A stretch of 64,000 bases of DNA from Herbivorax alkaliphila (GCF_030848475.1 NZ_JAVDDS010000001.1:124001-188000), one strand, 5' to 3'. Shown: positions 37,607 to 47,718, counted from the stretch's first letter. The notes: generated by a model not told the origin, from the sequence alone. Numbers and translations are program-made.

Positions 37607-38935
37607 TTACTTAAAATATTTATCAAGGAAATTAAGCACAGTATTTTGATATTCTATCTTGTCTTCTGTAAGAAACCAGTCACAGTGCCCTGAATTAGGC
37701 ATATAATGAACTTCTTTGGGCTCATTTGCACTATCATAAAGCATATTGGCATCAGACACTAATACAAGTTCGTCCTTTAAACCGTGGAGTATAAGTACAG
37801 GTGCCTGGATATCCTCTATTGCAGAAGTATAGTCGACGCATTTATATATTTCCTCTGTCATATCCTGTTCTAGAGGAAGGTTAAGATATCTTTTCATCCA
37901 CTCAAGCCAATCATTATCTCTCTCCATACCGTATATCTTACCTAGGTAAGCCATTGCAGCGTCTGATATAACAATTTTGATATCCTCTTTATATTTGCTT
38001 CCAGCAGCTATGGCTTTACTTGCTCCATAGGAGGCACCACAAATACCTATTTTATCATTATCTACATCGTGTCTGCTTTTTAAATATTCAATTGCACACC
38101 CAATATCTTCAACATCCTTTCTTACATCGCCTACATATTCTTTAGGAGTTTCATAATAATTCCATACCCTTGCATTATAAACTAAAACCTGATATCCTGC
38201 GTCAACGAGAAATCCCATAGACTGTATAGCTTCAGCTGCATAGCTATTTCTTCCATGCATAACAATGATAGTACCTTTTGGGTTTTTAACTGGGAAAAAA
38301 GCTCCTTTTAATTTTAATCCATCTTTAGTTGGTATATAAACCGTTTCATATTTTTGAGTAACAACATCCTTAAAAGGATCTTTCTCCATTATGGAGTAAC
38401 CTATTGTAAAAGGATGTTGGGATTCAAATACAATGCCGTAATAGATAGCAAAATCAGCTAATGACTTCTGCATTTCTTCTGCTTCCCTAGAAGCTGTGTA
38501 ATCCTGCCACTCTTTATCTTTTTGGGCAAGCTCATCATATATATCCGAGAGTTTAAAGTCTGAAGGTTCGCTGACCTGGCCAGGTTTACCGATAAAACCA
38601 AAGGTTACAGATTTTCCTTTCTCAATTACCTTATTCCAATCTTTAAAGGTAACAACATAGCGATTGTCTTCATGAGTTACAATCTCTGCGTTCCATATGT
38701 CTGTTATTTCGCTGTCTAAGTCAAATTCAAGTTTCCACTGATCAATTTCCTTATCACCGTTATTTTTAATGGTAATACTACCCAAAAACCCTGTTTTCCA
38801 GTCTGCTAATTTTTCAAAGGAAACTTCACTTTCTGAAGCTGCACAAGAAGGAACAGCATTAAATAATACCGGTAAAAGAAGACATAAAACAATAGTCAAT
38901 AAAAAAATTCCACCCCTATAATTTCTCATATACAT
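37607..38935 (-). CDS. Secreted esterase with N-terminal CBM2-like domain
   Basis: 442 residues. A signal peptide (to about 33, SCAAS) is followed by a family-2 carbohydrate-binding-like domain (about 38-120; ADWKTGFLGSITIKNNG, WKLEFDL, Trp46, Trp67 and Trp81 in the positions expected for a flat sugar-binding face), a helical linker, and an alpha/beta hydrolase domain (about 195-442) with Ser302 (GASYG), Asp388 (GLKDELV) and His417 (NSGHCDW). Such a protein would bind cellulose or xylan and cleave ester side groups; the precise ester is not known. GGAGG stands 7 bases before the ATG at 38935. Encoded opposite to the binding protein and next to YesM/YesN. Confidence 0.85.
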   Translation of the reverse strand: MYMRNYRGGIFLLTIVLCLLLPVLFNAVPSCAASESEVSFEKLADWKTGFLGSITIKNNGDKEIDQWKLEFDLDSEITDIWNAEIVTHEDNRYVVTFKDWNKVIEKGKSVTFGFIGKPGQVSEPSDFKLSDIYDELAQKDKEWQDYTASREAEEMQKSLADFAIYYGIVFESQHPFTIGYSIMEKDPFKDVVTQKYETVYIPTKDGLKLKGAFFPVKNPKGTIIVMHGRNSYAAEAIQSMGFLVDAGYQVLVYNARVWNYYETPKEYVGDVRKDVEDIGCAIEYLKSRHDVDNDKIGICGASYGASKAIAAGSKYKEDIKIVISDAAMAYLGKIYGMERDNDWLEWMKRYLNLPLEQDMTEEIYKCVDYTSAIEDIQAPVLILHGLKDELVLVSDANMLYDSANEPKEVHYMPNSGHCDWFLTEDKIEYQNTVLNFLDKYFK

Positions 38936-39117
38936 ATAAATACCTCCTTAAAAAGTTTATTGATGTTATAAATTAAGTTTATTTCAAAGGCTTCTACATT
39001 TAAAGTCTAAAAATTTTAGTATTATGTATTAATCACAGAAATTTTTCAAATGGTTTTATTGCACATAAAATTAGAATGAGTTACAATAATAATAAGATTT
39101 TATAGGGTGCTGTGATT

Positions 39118-40923
39118 ATGATTAAAAAACTCTACACAAGATATTTTAAAAACAAGTTTTTTAACCGAATGTTTATTATTTTCTCTGCCATTTCAATCAT
39201 TTCTATTCTCTCTTTAGCATTCATAGCCGCAAAATACATAAACATGTCTTATCTGCAAAAAGAAAAGGAATATAATAATCAGGTTTTAAATAGCATGGAA
39301 AGATATTTTGAGTCAAAACTTGAAGAGTCCAGAAATATTGTTCAGCAGATATACATGAATTCTCCTATGCACCAGGAGATAGATAATTTAATAAAACGAG
39401 GATACGAAAGTCATTTGACGTATAAATTAGATAGATTCTCCCAGAGTCATGAGGCTACCTATATTGGTTTCGAGAAATATTTTGAGTCAACCATATATAA
39501 CGCTGAGGATATAAATAGTATTACTATTTATAGTAAAGAAAAAAACGAGGTTTTTATCTATTCCGATATTTTGAGGATATCAGATGAAGTTATGTTCTAT
39601 AATGAAATTGATAATGTTCTGTCCGGTATATGGGGGAGAAAGATTTTACCTGACCATAACGTTAAATATCCTTCAAGGAAAGAGAATACACTAATTTTTA
39701 CTATAGTCTATCCTGTTATGGATCGTTTTTCATTAGACGTTACTGGTTTTATATCTATTGATTATGATATATCTGCCATAAATAAACTGATTTCAAAATA
39801 TGCAGATTTTAAAGGCAGTGTCTTCATATATACAGAAAAAGGACAAGTTATTTTTGATTCTCTAGAAAAGCTCTATGAGAAAATGCCAATGGAAATCAAA
39901 CAAGCCTCTAATCAAAGAATGAGTGAGGCAGATATTATCAGTACTAGGAATTTGGAGGATTATGGAGTATCAATTACGGTACTAACCAGAAATCAGCATA
40001 TGGGTAAAGGTAACTCCCCTGCAAAGGCAATTTTTTTAATAGCATCAGTTTGTATTATAGGGGCAGTTTTTCTTGTATTCATGACCATAACTACCTTTTC
40101 AAAGAGAATTAAGCTGATATTTACAGGTTTTAAGAGAGTAAGAAATGGAGATCTCACTGCAAGAATTCCTATTAATGACCTAAAAGATGAGATTAGTGAA
40201 ATGGCTGCTGACTTTAACTTGATGTGCGATGAAGTTGAAGGATACATAGAGAGAATATATGTGTCTGAAATAAAGCAGAAAACAGCCGAATTAAAGGCAA
40301 TGCAGGCACAAATTAATCCTCATTTTTTATACAATACCCTAGAATCCATAAGAATGAAAGCAGAAACAAAGGGAGCTTATGAAGTGAGTGATATGATTTA
40401 TATTCTTTCAGAATTGTTCAGACACAGTGTTAAAGGAAAGACAATAGTAAGCATCAATGAAGAACTGGAATACTCCTTAATGTATCTAGAACTGTTTCAA
40501 TTAAGATACAATGATATTCTATCAGTAGAATGCAATATACAAAAAGAAGCTCTTTGCTTTGGAATTGTTAAACATTCGATACAGCCTATCATTGAAAACT
40601 GCATCAAACATGGGGTAGATATAGAGAAAGAAGATAATATCATTATAATTAAAATCTATATAAAAAATAAAGAACTTTATATTCATATAATTGATAACGG
40701 CAGAGGGATAAAGAAGGAAAAGCTCTATAAGTTAGAAGAGTCCCTTACTAATAAAGACAGCCGTGATGAAGAGGGCCTGGGTCTGGTAAACGTAAACAAA
40801 CGGATTAAATTAGTCTATGGTAGTGATTATGGTATTTATATTTTAAGCAAGTATGGAAAAGGAACTGAGGTTATTTTAAAAATTCCTGCAAAAACTAAAG
40901 AGGAGATGGAATCTGATGTATAA
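39118..40923 (+). CDS. YesM-type sensor histidine kinase
   Basis: Membrane kinase of the Firmicute sugar-sensing YesM/LytS-like type, about 601 residues. ATG at 39118 follows AGGGTG by 8 bases; a GTG two codons earlier is possible. TM1 about 16-38, extracytoplasmic sensor domain to about 300, TM2 about 305-325, HAMP, then the His_kinase domain with INPHFLYNTLESIRMKAE (phospho-acceptor His near 401) and an ATPase domain with NCIKHG and DNGRGI, GLGLVNV. It overlaps the response regulator by 8 bases. Pairs of this kind usually control nearby sugar uptake or glycanase genes. Confidence 0.93.
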   Translation: MIKKLYTRYFKNKFFNRMFIIFSAISIISILSLAFIAAKYINMSYLQKEKEYNNQVLNSMERYFESKLEESRNIVQQIYMNSPMHQEIDNLIKRGYESHLTYKLDRFSQSHEATYIGFEKYFESTIYNAEDINSITIYSKEKNEVFIYSDILRISDEVMFYNEIDNVLSGIWGRKILPDHNVKYPSRKENTLIFTIVYPVMDRFSLDVTGFISIDYDISAINKLISKYADFKGSVFIYTEKGQVIFDSLEKLYEKMPMEIKQASNQRMSEADIISTRNLEDYGVSITVLTRNQHMGKGNSPAKAIFLIASVCIIGAVFLVFMTITTFSKRIKLIFTGFKRVRNGDLTARIPINDLKDEISEMAADFNLMCDEVEGYIERIYVSEIKQKTAELKAMQAQINPHFLYNTLESIRMKAETKGAYEVSDMIYILSELFRHSVKGKTIVSINEELEYSLMYLELFQLRYNDILSVECNIQKEALCFGIVKHSIQPIIENCIKHGVDIEKEDNIIIIKIYIKNKELYIHIIDNGRGIKKEKLYKLEESLTNKDSRDEEGLGLVNVNKRIKLVYGSDYGIYILSKYGKGTEVILKIPAKTKEEMESDV

Positions 40924-42520
40924 ATTGTTAATAGCTGACGACGAGCCATCTATAAGGGAAGGACTTAAAAATATTATACCTTGGGATGAGTACGGTATAA
41001 AGATTATTGGTACTGTTTCAAATGGACTAAAAGCACTAGAAGCTGTGCAGTTAGAAAAACCAGATATTTTAATTACTGACATTAAAATGCCTCAAATAGA
41101 TGGTCTTAAGCTCATAAAACTTGTAAAAGAAAAGAAGATTGAAATTAAGTTTATAGTATTAAGTGGATATGATGATTTTGAGTACCTTAAAGAATCAATA
41201 AAACTTGGCATTGAAAATTATCTTCTAAAACCTGTGAATCGCGATGAACTAAAGGCTACTATTATGAGCACTATTGATAAAATTAAAAATAGTTTTTATA
41301 AAAAGATTTATTTAGAAGAAGATATACGGATTATACGAGATAATATCCTTTTTAGATGGATTACCAATTCCATTGATAAAAATGAGCTTTTAAAAAGGTC
41401 TAAGATGATAGGAATTGACCTTGAATCTAAATGTTACTGCACGTGTTTTATAAGGCTAATGCATGAAAGGAACAATAATGTTAACCTCAAAAAAAGAACA
41501 AACTCTTTGATTTCTAAAGCCTATGAAATATGCAGTAAAACAGTTGAAAAAGATAATAGTGGAGTAACCTTTTGTGCTCCTGATGGAGACATTATTGTTT
41601 TATTCATAGAAAGAGAGCAGGTTCTTGAAAAAATAAATATCAGAAAAGTTCTTGAAAGTTGCCTGTTTTCAATAAATGAAGAATTAAATTGTAATGTTTT
41701 TATCTGCATTGGCAATGTTGAAGGAGAGTTTAGTTCAGTCCACAAAAGTTATTTAGGTGCTGTAAAGCTTATGGAGTACAGCTATATTCTGTCTCCAAAT
41801 AGAATTATTGATTTTGAAGATATAAAAAGTTTTCGCCCTAGTAAGAAAATAGTATCTGATAAAATTAAAGATTGCTTAAAAGAAATGTTTTTAAAAAATG
41901 ATCAAGCTGGAATAGAAAATCTAATAGATGATATTTTTTTATCAATTCCGGAAGGAAATTGGGAGAAACTTACCATTTTACATTCTGCAGCATTGCAGTT
42001 TCTCATAGAAGTGATAGGAATAGCCAAAGAATTACTTCCTGCTGGCAGAGTCTTCGAAATTATGGGAAGCCCTTCTGCAGATATTTCTAGACTAAAAACA
42101 ACGGAACAGACAACAGAAAATTTAAAAGAAATATCAAGAAGACTTTTAGTCTTTGTAAATATGAAAACGTCCAGCATAAACCCATTAATTAAAAGGTTGT
42201 TGGATTATGTGAATTCAAGTTACATGGAGGATATTTCTATAAAAACCTTGGCTTATAAACTAAATACTAATGCAAATTATCTCGGACAGCTGTTTAAAGA
42301 GGAGATGGGAAAGTATTTTTCCGATTACTTAAATATCTATAGAATCAATAAGGCTAAGGAACTCCTTCTAAATAAGAATTCTAAGATAAGTGATATTTCA
42401 AATTCAGTGGGCTATAAAGACCCAGCATATTTTTATAGAATATTTAAAAAGTATGCTGGTTTATCACCTAAAGAATTCAAAAACTTTCACCTAAGAGGTG
42501 ATATAACTACTAAAAAGTAG
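40916..42520 (+). CDS. YesN-type response regulator, AraC output domain
   Basis: 534 residues: N-terminal receiver (ADDEPSIREGL, Asp55 in LITDIKMPQIDG, LKPVNRDEL), a long middle domain, and a C-terminal AraC-type double helix-turn-helix (SIKTLAYKLNTNANYLGQLFKE; ISDISNSVGYKDPAYFYRIFKKYAGLSPKEF). It starts inside the end of the kinase gene (GATGTATAA). The probable targets are the binding-protein and CBM2-esterase genes upstream, by context only. The short gap before the convergent HsdR-like gene shows no clear terminator. Confidence 0.94.
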   Translation: MYKLLIADDEPSIREGLKNIIPWDEYGIKIIGTVSNGLKALEAVQLEKPDILITDIKMPQIDGLKLIKLVKEKKIEIKFIVLSGYDDFEYLKESIKLGIENYLLKPVNRDELKATIMSTIDKIKNSFYKKIYLEEDIRIIRDNILFRWITNSIDKNELLKRSKMIGIDLESKCYCTCFIRLMHERNNNVNLKKRTNSLISKAYEICSKTVEKDNSGVTFCAPDGDIIVLFIEREQVLEKINIRKVLESCLFSINEELNCNVFICIGNVEGEFSSVHKSYLGAVKLMEYSYILSPNRIIDFEDIKSFRPSKKIVSDKIKDCLKEMFLKNDQAGIENLIDDIFLSIPEGNWEKLTILHSAALQFLIEVIGIAKELLPAGRVFEIMGSPSADISRLKTTEQTTENLKEISRRLLVFVNMKTSSINPLIKRLLDYVNSSYMEDISIKTLAYKLNTNANYLGQLFKEEMGKYFSDYLNIYRINKAKELLLNKNSKISDISNSVGYKDPAYFYRIFKKYAGLSPKEFKNFHLRGDITTKK

Positions 42521-42552
42521 AATCCTTTGGGGGTCAGGCTTGAATAATTTAC

Positions 42553-45345
42553 TTATTTAATAAGTCTTATCAGATCCCTTAATGCCTCACGAACTTTTTC
42601 TAGCTCTATTACATTTACATTTTCCCAAAACTCTTCTTTTTGAACTTTTTCAATTATATGCTTTTGTTCTTTTACTTTAGGTATATTATATAACTTAGAT
42701 AATTCTTTTGCTGTTTTTACAATGCTTCTTATAGGCTTTTTAGCATTATTATTTTGAAGTAGTGCCAAATTTACAGTATAAATAAGATAATCAAACCTTT
42801 TTGCAAGTTCATCATCTTCTATAGGTGGAATTAATGGTGAAATATGCTCTTTTATTTCTGATACTTTTTTTACATCTAAATGTTCCCATTCATCCTTATT
42901 TTTATAAGTATCCACATAACGCAAATGAAGCTTTACTCTAAAACTTTCTTCATTTAGAGATAAAACTTTATCCCTTAAATCTTTTACAAGACTCTCACGA
43001 TATTTTATATATTTGTCTTTCTCATATTGTGTGTCTTGAAGCTCCCTTACAATATTAACTTTTAAATTGTATATCTTTTCGGATAAAGACTTTTGTATTC
43101 CTAATCCACCGGTATTTTTCTCAACACGGAAAAATTCAAAATTATTGCAAAAATCAAATATTAAAAACTCTTCCTTGTCAATTCCCACACCAAGTAAATC
43201 TTTGCAAGGTCTTGTTCCTCTTCCTATCATTTGCCAGAATTTAGACTTAGAACGTACTTTTTTGAAAAACACAAGATTTAATATTTCATGAATATCTATA
43301 CCTGTATCTAGCATGTCCACTGAAACTGCAATTTGAGGAAACTTATCTCTTGTGGCAAAATACTCCATTAAAGAATCTACATGATTTATGCTGTAATCTA
43401 TCTGTTTTATAAAATCTTCTTCAAAATCTGGATATATTTTATGGAATCTATCTACAATAGCTTTTGCATGAAAACTGTTTTTTGCAAATATTATTGTCTT
43501 TCCAAGTTTTTCTCCAGCTTCAACTTTTAAACCCTTATCCATAAGCCTATTTAAAACCATATCAATGGTACTTTCATTAAAAAGCCATTGGTCTATGTCA
43601 TTGCTTGATAAACTATCATCTATAATTTCATCATCTTCAAATGTATTTTCAAACTCTTCCTTCTCTTTATCACTCAAATCATTATATAAAATACCATCTG
43701 CCATTATTTTTGGCTTAACTTCAATTGTTGAATAAGGTACAAGATATCCATCTTCTACAGCTTTTTCAAGGTCATATACAAAAGTGGTTATACCTTTTTC
43801 TAACTCAAATATTTTATATGTGTTTTTGTCTATTTCATCTTTTGGGGTAGATGTAAATCCCAATAAAAGTGCATCAAAATAGTTAAAAATGTCTTTATAC
43901 TTTTTGTAAATGCTACTATGACTTTCATCTATAATAATAAGGTCAAAGTACCCTGGAGTAAAAAGTCTTTTTCCAGATTCATTTTTAGTTTCGTCAATTG
44001 CATTCATCATTTCTGGATAAGTTGAGAATATTATGCAAGCCTCCTCTGGATTATCAATTTCATCTAAAAGATTACAAAGGGGCAAATTGGGTAAAAGATT
44101 TTTAAAATTGCTTTTTGCCTGTTGTACAAGAACTTTTCTGTCTGCAAGAAATAATATATTTTTTATATATCCATGACCCTTTAGTATATCAACAATTGAT
44201 ATGGCTGTTCTGGTTTTTCCACTTCCTGGTGCCATAACTAAAAGCATTTTTCTCTTTCTTTTCTCTATCGCCTCACAAACTGCTGTAGCAGCTTCCCTTT
44301 GATAGTATCTGTTTGCAATACTACTGTTTATATCTATATTTTTAAGAGGTTTTTTATTCTTTCTTCTATTTACAATAAGCTGCATCTGATCCTTTGTAAA
44401 AATACCTGCAACCTGTCTTTTAGGGTATCCCCTTTTATCATCTATAAAAAGTATTTCAAATCCATTTGTAATGAAAATTAATGGCCTCTGTCCATATCTC
44501 TCCTCTAAGCAGTCTGCATATAGTTTAGCTTGCTGCAGTCCACCAACAGGATTAACACTGGCTTTCTTTGCTTCAACTAATGCTAAAGGCTTTCCATTAT
44601 CACCATATAGCACATAGTCAACAAAAGCTAGACCTGAAGGAGTTTCCATCCCCTCTACTCCTACTTCTTCTATATAGTCTCTTCCTAATATCCAGCCTGC
44701 AAATTTTAATTCCACATCAATATATTTTTTTCGTGTCTGTTCTTCGCTTATACTGTCAACCTTAAATTTATAGTTTTCTGATGCCCTCACTCTATTTGCC
44801 GTCATTGATTTTCTAAGCTTCTCATTTTCACTTCTCATTTGTTCAAGCTTTTTATCTTTTGCACTAAGTCTTTCATACAATTCCTGCAATTCTTCTGGCC
44901 TTTTTCGCCTTTCCCTACTCTTTTCTAAAAGTGACTCATCAAAATCTTTAACATTGTACTTTTCTGAGTAACAATAATCTATCCATCTTATAAACTCATG
45001 TAAATTTCTCAATGACAAAACAGCCTCATCCCAATCAATTTCTTTATTAGTGTGAACTGCTGTATTGCCAAGCTTTATAATGTATTTTAAAAGAGGAAAA
45101 AGTCCCATATCTATTATATCTTTAAAGGATGATTGATGTATTAAACTTGATATATTGTTCCGATATGGCACAGTTAAATCATCATCATTTGCATATACCC
45201 ACTTAACTGAAAGCTCTAAAGCTCTTCTTGAAAGGATTGCACAGGTAGCCGGTGACACTAAAAGGCTCTTTTCTGCTTCAATTGCACTTTCTGCAAAATC
45301 ACTATATTGCTCTTTAGTCTCTAAAAAATCAAAATTTGTCCCCAT
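42553..45345 (-). CDS. Orphan HsdR-like nuclease-helicase with DUF4145-like N-terminus
   Basis: 930 residues. An N-terminal DUF4145-like helical domain (about 1-125, ILSRRALELSVKWVY, LGNTAVH) and coiled coil (about 135-185) precede a type I HsdR nuclease domain with the PD-(D/E)xK pattern (AFVDYVLY...LALVEAKKA, about 242-262), then an SF2 helicase: motif I APGSGKTRT, motif II IIIDESHSS, motif III GFTSTP, motif VI QMIGRGTRPC. The end resembles the EcoEI R C-terminal region. This is the architecture of type I restriction R subunits, but no hsdM or hsdS lies within reach in this window. It could serve a distant RM system or act alone in defence. Confidence 0.88.
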   Translation of the reverse strand: MGTNFDFLETKEQYSDFAESAIEAEKSLLVSPATCAILSRRALELSVKWVYANDDDLTVPYRNNISSLIHQSSFKDIIDMGLFPLLKYIIKLGNTAVHTNKEIDWDEAVLSLRNLHEFIRWIDYCYSEKYNVKDFDESLLEKSRERRKRPEELQELYERLSAKDKKLEQMRSENEKLRKSMTANRVRASENYKFKVDSISEEQTRKKYIDVELKFAGWILGRDYIEEVGVEGMETPSGLAFVDYVLYGDNGKPLALVEAKKASVNPVGGLQQAKLYADCLEERYGQRPLIFITNGFEILFIDDKRGYPKRQVAGIFTKDQMQLIVNRRKNKKPLKNIDINSSIANRYYQREAATAVCEAIEKRKRKMLLVMAPGSGKTRTAISIVDILKGHGYIKNILFLADRKVLVQQAKSNFKNLLPNLPLCNLLDEIDNPEEACIIFSTYPEMMNAIDETKNESGKRLFTPGYFDLIIIDESHSSIYKKYKDIFNYFDALLLGFTSTPKDEIDKNTYKIFELEKGITTFVYDLEKAVEDGYLVPYSTIEVKPKIMADGILYNDLSDKEKEEFENTFEDDEIIDDSLSSNDIDQWLFNESTIDMVLNRLMDKGLKVEAGEKLGKTIIFAKNSFHAKAIVDRFHKIYPDFEEDFIKQIDYSINHVDSLMEYFATRDKFPQIAVSVDMLDTGIDIHEILNLVFFKKVRSKSKFWQMIGRGTRPCKDLLGVGIDKEEFLIFDFCNNFEFFRVEKNTGGLGIQKSLSEKIYNLKVNIVRELQDTQYEKDKYIKYRESLVKDLRDKVLSLNEESFRVKLHLRYVDTYKNKDEWEHLDVKKVSEIKEHISPLIPPIEDDELAKRFDYLIYTVNLALLQNNNAKKPIRSIVKTAKELSKLYNIPKVKEQKHIIEKVQKEEFWENVNVIELEKVREALRDLIRLIK

Positions 45346-45518
45346 AATACACTATCTCCCCTTGTAGTTCCTCTTTACCTGTCAATACTATATGCTGTAG
45401 AATAATTGTCTTATATGACTTATTATATATTATATCAAATAAAAAGAATAATGTTTTAGACCTTTAAGTTATTCAAAAGAAAATATTTTCATTAACCCTT
45501 GACAAATCAAGCTACAAC

Positions 45519-45562
45519 ACACACTTTAATCATGATTAAATTTAATTATGATTAAAGTGTGT
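45519..45562. promoter_or_regulatory. 44-bp palindrome, operator-like
   Basis: ACACACTTTAATCAT (45519-45533) is perfectly repeated in reverse complement at 45548-45562; the 14-base centre is itself palindromic (ATTAAATTTAAT) except for one pair. A TTGACA stands at 45499-45504, so a promoter's -10 region would fall in the left arm. The ATG of the following remnant lies in the right arm. Confidence 0.6.
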
Positions 45563-45961
45563 GAACCAATTGATAAAACCTATATCTATATGAAAACACT
45601 CATAGAGCTTCGAATAATAGAAAAAATTCTGCCTGTTACAGATAAAGCAAGAAACTTACCATTTGTATTTAAAAATATAGGTAAGTGGTGGGGGAATAAC
45701 AAAATAGAAAAAAGACAGGAAAAAATAGATATTCTTGCTTTTTATGAAAACAAAGTTATATACGATGAATGTAAATACAAAAATGAAAAAATGAGTACTG
45801 AAGTCTATTTTGATTTAAAGAGCAAGAGTGAACTTATAAATATAGGCTCAGAAAAGTACTATTATTTATTTTCAAAATCTGGCTTTAAAAATAAGCTTAT
45901 CGATTTATCTAAAAAGGATACTAAGATAAAGCTCGTGGATTTAATGATGATAGTGAGTTAA
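45548..45961 (+). pseudogene. Remnant of a DUF234-type AAA ATPase
   Basis: 137 residues that match two separated parts of the archaeal-type ATPase/DUF234 family. MKTLIELRIIEKILPVTDKA is like the winged-helix part that ends in ...KTLIELGII.K..PVT, and LPFVFKNIGKWWGNNKIEKRQEKIDILA with DECKYKNE is the C-terminal nuclease-like DUF234 domain. About 80 residues that normally lie between them, and the whole ATPase, are missing. There is no ribosome site before the ATG. The frame was kept open through the deletion, by chance or by selection. Confidence 0.75.
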
Positions 45962-46056
45962 CCTACTATCTGTGATACATAATGCTTAGGGAGAATTGAC
46001 GCATACATATTTATGAAATTTAAAGCTATATAGTTTTCTTTGTTGCCTTTTTTTAC

Positions 46057-47547
46057 TTATTTTAAATCTTCTTTTTTTAATATAATGTCACTATTTATCA
46101 AGCTATAGCTCGCAATAATTGCAAATATTGAAATTGCAGGAAAGTGATATCTGCCAGCAACTTCAGTTATCATATGTAATGCAATTATACCTGATATTAT
46201 GATATATAAAAAGATAATCTCATAATTATTCTTTTTCTTAATTACAATAAATGCACTTATTCCAACTAGAACTAACATAATATAATAATAAATATTACAT
46301 AAAAAATTTAATCTGTTGTAATTTTTAATAAAATCAATAGATGAAATCTTTTCCTTATCCAGACCAGAATTAATATATTTTAAAACATCATCATCAGATG
46401 ACCACATAACCTTGTGTTTTCTTATAAGTAAATTAACGTTTTGAAAAGATTGATATTTAAATCTTGCTATTCCTTTCCTAAGAAGTTCATCCTGTACTTC
46501 CTGTGGGCTTTTTTCTTTATCTTTCATTAATTTATTAAATACATTTGAATCTTCGTAATTCCATACACCGTTGTACTCAATATTTGAGCCAACAAAAATA
46601 CTAAATCCCATTGGGGATTTTGCTATATCTTGACCCAGTGTATTAACTATTAAAAAGTTAAGAAAATTAGATGTAATGAAAAAAAATATTGGTAGAAAAA
46701 TAAATATGACCACTCTAACTAGATTATCTTTTACACTCTCTATTTTAGTATTCTTTGCAAACACAAAATAAAATATACCCATAGCAATTATCATTAACAA
46801 TCCAAGTGGACGTATCGCATTTAATATTGCACATAAAACTCCCAGTAATATAAATAAAATAGCTGATTTATAATAGTTTTTATTGTTTTCATAAATATAG
46901 TAAAAAATCAATATGCATATTAAATTAATAAAAGTAAATAAATGTTCAGTTGCAACAAGAGAATTATAAAAAATTTGTGACGGCCATAATGCCCATAATA
47001 GTGCAGCAATAAAGCCACATCTTTCACCAACTATTCTCTTTCCTATAAGATAAATGAGAAACACAGTACCACAACTCAAAACTATATTTAATAATTGTGC
47101 TACTATGACTTCGGCACCAAAAATTCTATACACCATTGACAATACTGCTGGATAACCAATAACATGAGGAAAAAAAGAAATGTAGTTATTTCCATCCAGA
47201 TTACCATTAACTAACTTTGAAGCTACACTATGATAATTACCAAAATCCGATACTGGAACAACATTTACAACATTAATCCATATTAACCTAGTAACAAATG
47301 TTAATAATATTAATGAAAAAATCAATATCTTTCTATTATTAAAAATAAATTTATTATCTTTTAAAAATTTCTTCGCCAAAAATAATAAAGCCACTGATAG
47401 AAAGAAAATATATATTATAAGCATTATATTGTTTTTAAATACCGGAGCTACAGGCTTACTCAAAGAAATTATTAGACCTGTAAACAAAACAAATAGCACC
47501 ATCAATATTGAAAAAAAGACAGAAATAAAATATTTTAAGTTTTTTAT
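46057..47547 (-). CDS. GT39/PMT-like membrane glycosyltransferase, apparent AUA start
   Basis: Integral membrane glycosyltransferase of about 496 residues with some 11-12 hydrophobic helices. The first loop has PVSDFGNYHSVASKLVNG, with Asp in the position of the catalytic acid of GT39/ArnT-like enzymes, and HVIGYPAVLSMVYRIFGAE follows. It probably transfers a sugar from a polyprenyl phosphate to a cell-surface acceptor. The best ribosome site, GAAGGAGG (47564-47557 on the minus strand), is followed after 7 bases by ATA at 47547, in frame; the first TTG/ATG (47505/47502) lies mid-helix without a site. Starting at ATA gives a complete first membrane helix (IKNLKYFISVFFSILMVLF). Confidence 0.8.
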   Translation of the reverse strand: MKNLKYFISVFFSILMVLFVLFTGLIISLSKPVAPVFKNNIMLIIYIFFLSVALLFLAKKFLKDNKFIFNNRKILIFSLILLTFVTRLIWINVVNVVPVSDFGNYHSVASKLVNGNLDGNNYISFFPHVIGYPAVLSMVYRIFGAEVIVAQLLNIVLSCGTVFLIYLIGKRIVGERCGFIAALLWALWPSQIFYNSLVATEHLFTFINLICILIFYYIYENNKNYYKSAILFILLGVLCAILNAIRPLGLLMIIAMGIFYFVFAKNTKIESVKDNLVRVVIFIFLPIFFFITSNFLNFLIVNTLGQDIAKSPMGFSIFVGSNIEYNGVWNYEDSNVFNKLMKDKEKSPQEVQDELLRKGIARFKYQSFQNVNLLIRKHKVMWSSDDDVLKYINSGLDKEKISSIDFIKNYNRLNFLCNIYYYIMLVLVGISAFIVIKKKNNYEIIFLYIIISGIIALHMITEVAGRYHFPAISIFAIIASYSLINSDIILKKEDLK

Positions 47548-47718
47548 AACTATACCTCCTTCAATAATATTGTTTTTTTACTCTGTAATAAACAATATTA
47601 AAGTTTATACAATGAATATTCAAAACGTATAGTAATCATGCTCTTATGTATTTTGAGGGCATGATTTATTTTAAATAATAGATTCCACCTATGTTTAAAA
47701 ATTACAGGATATATATTA

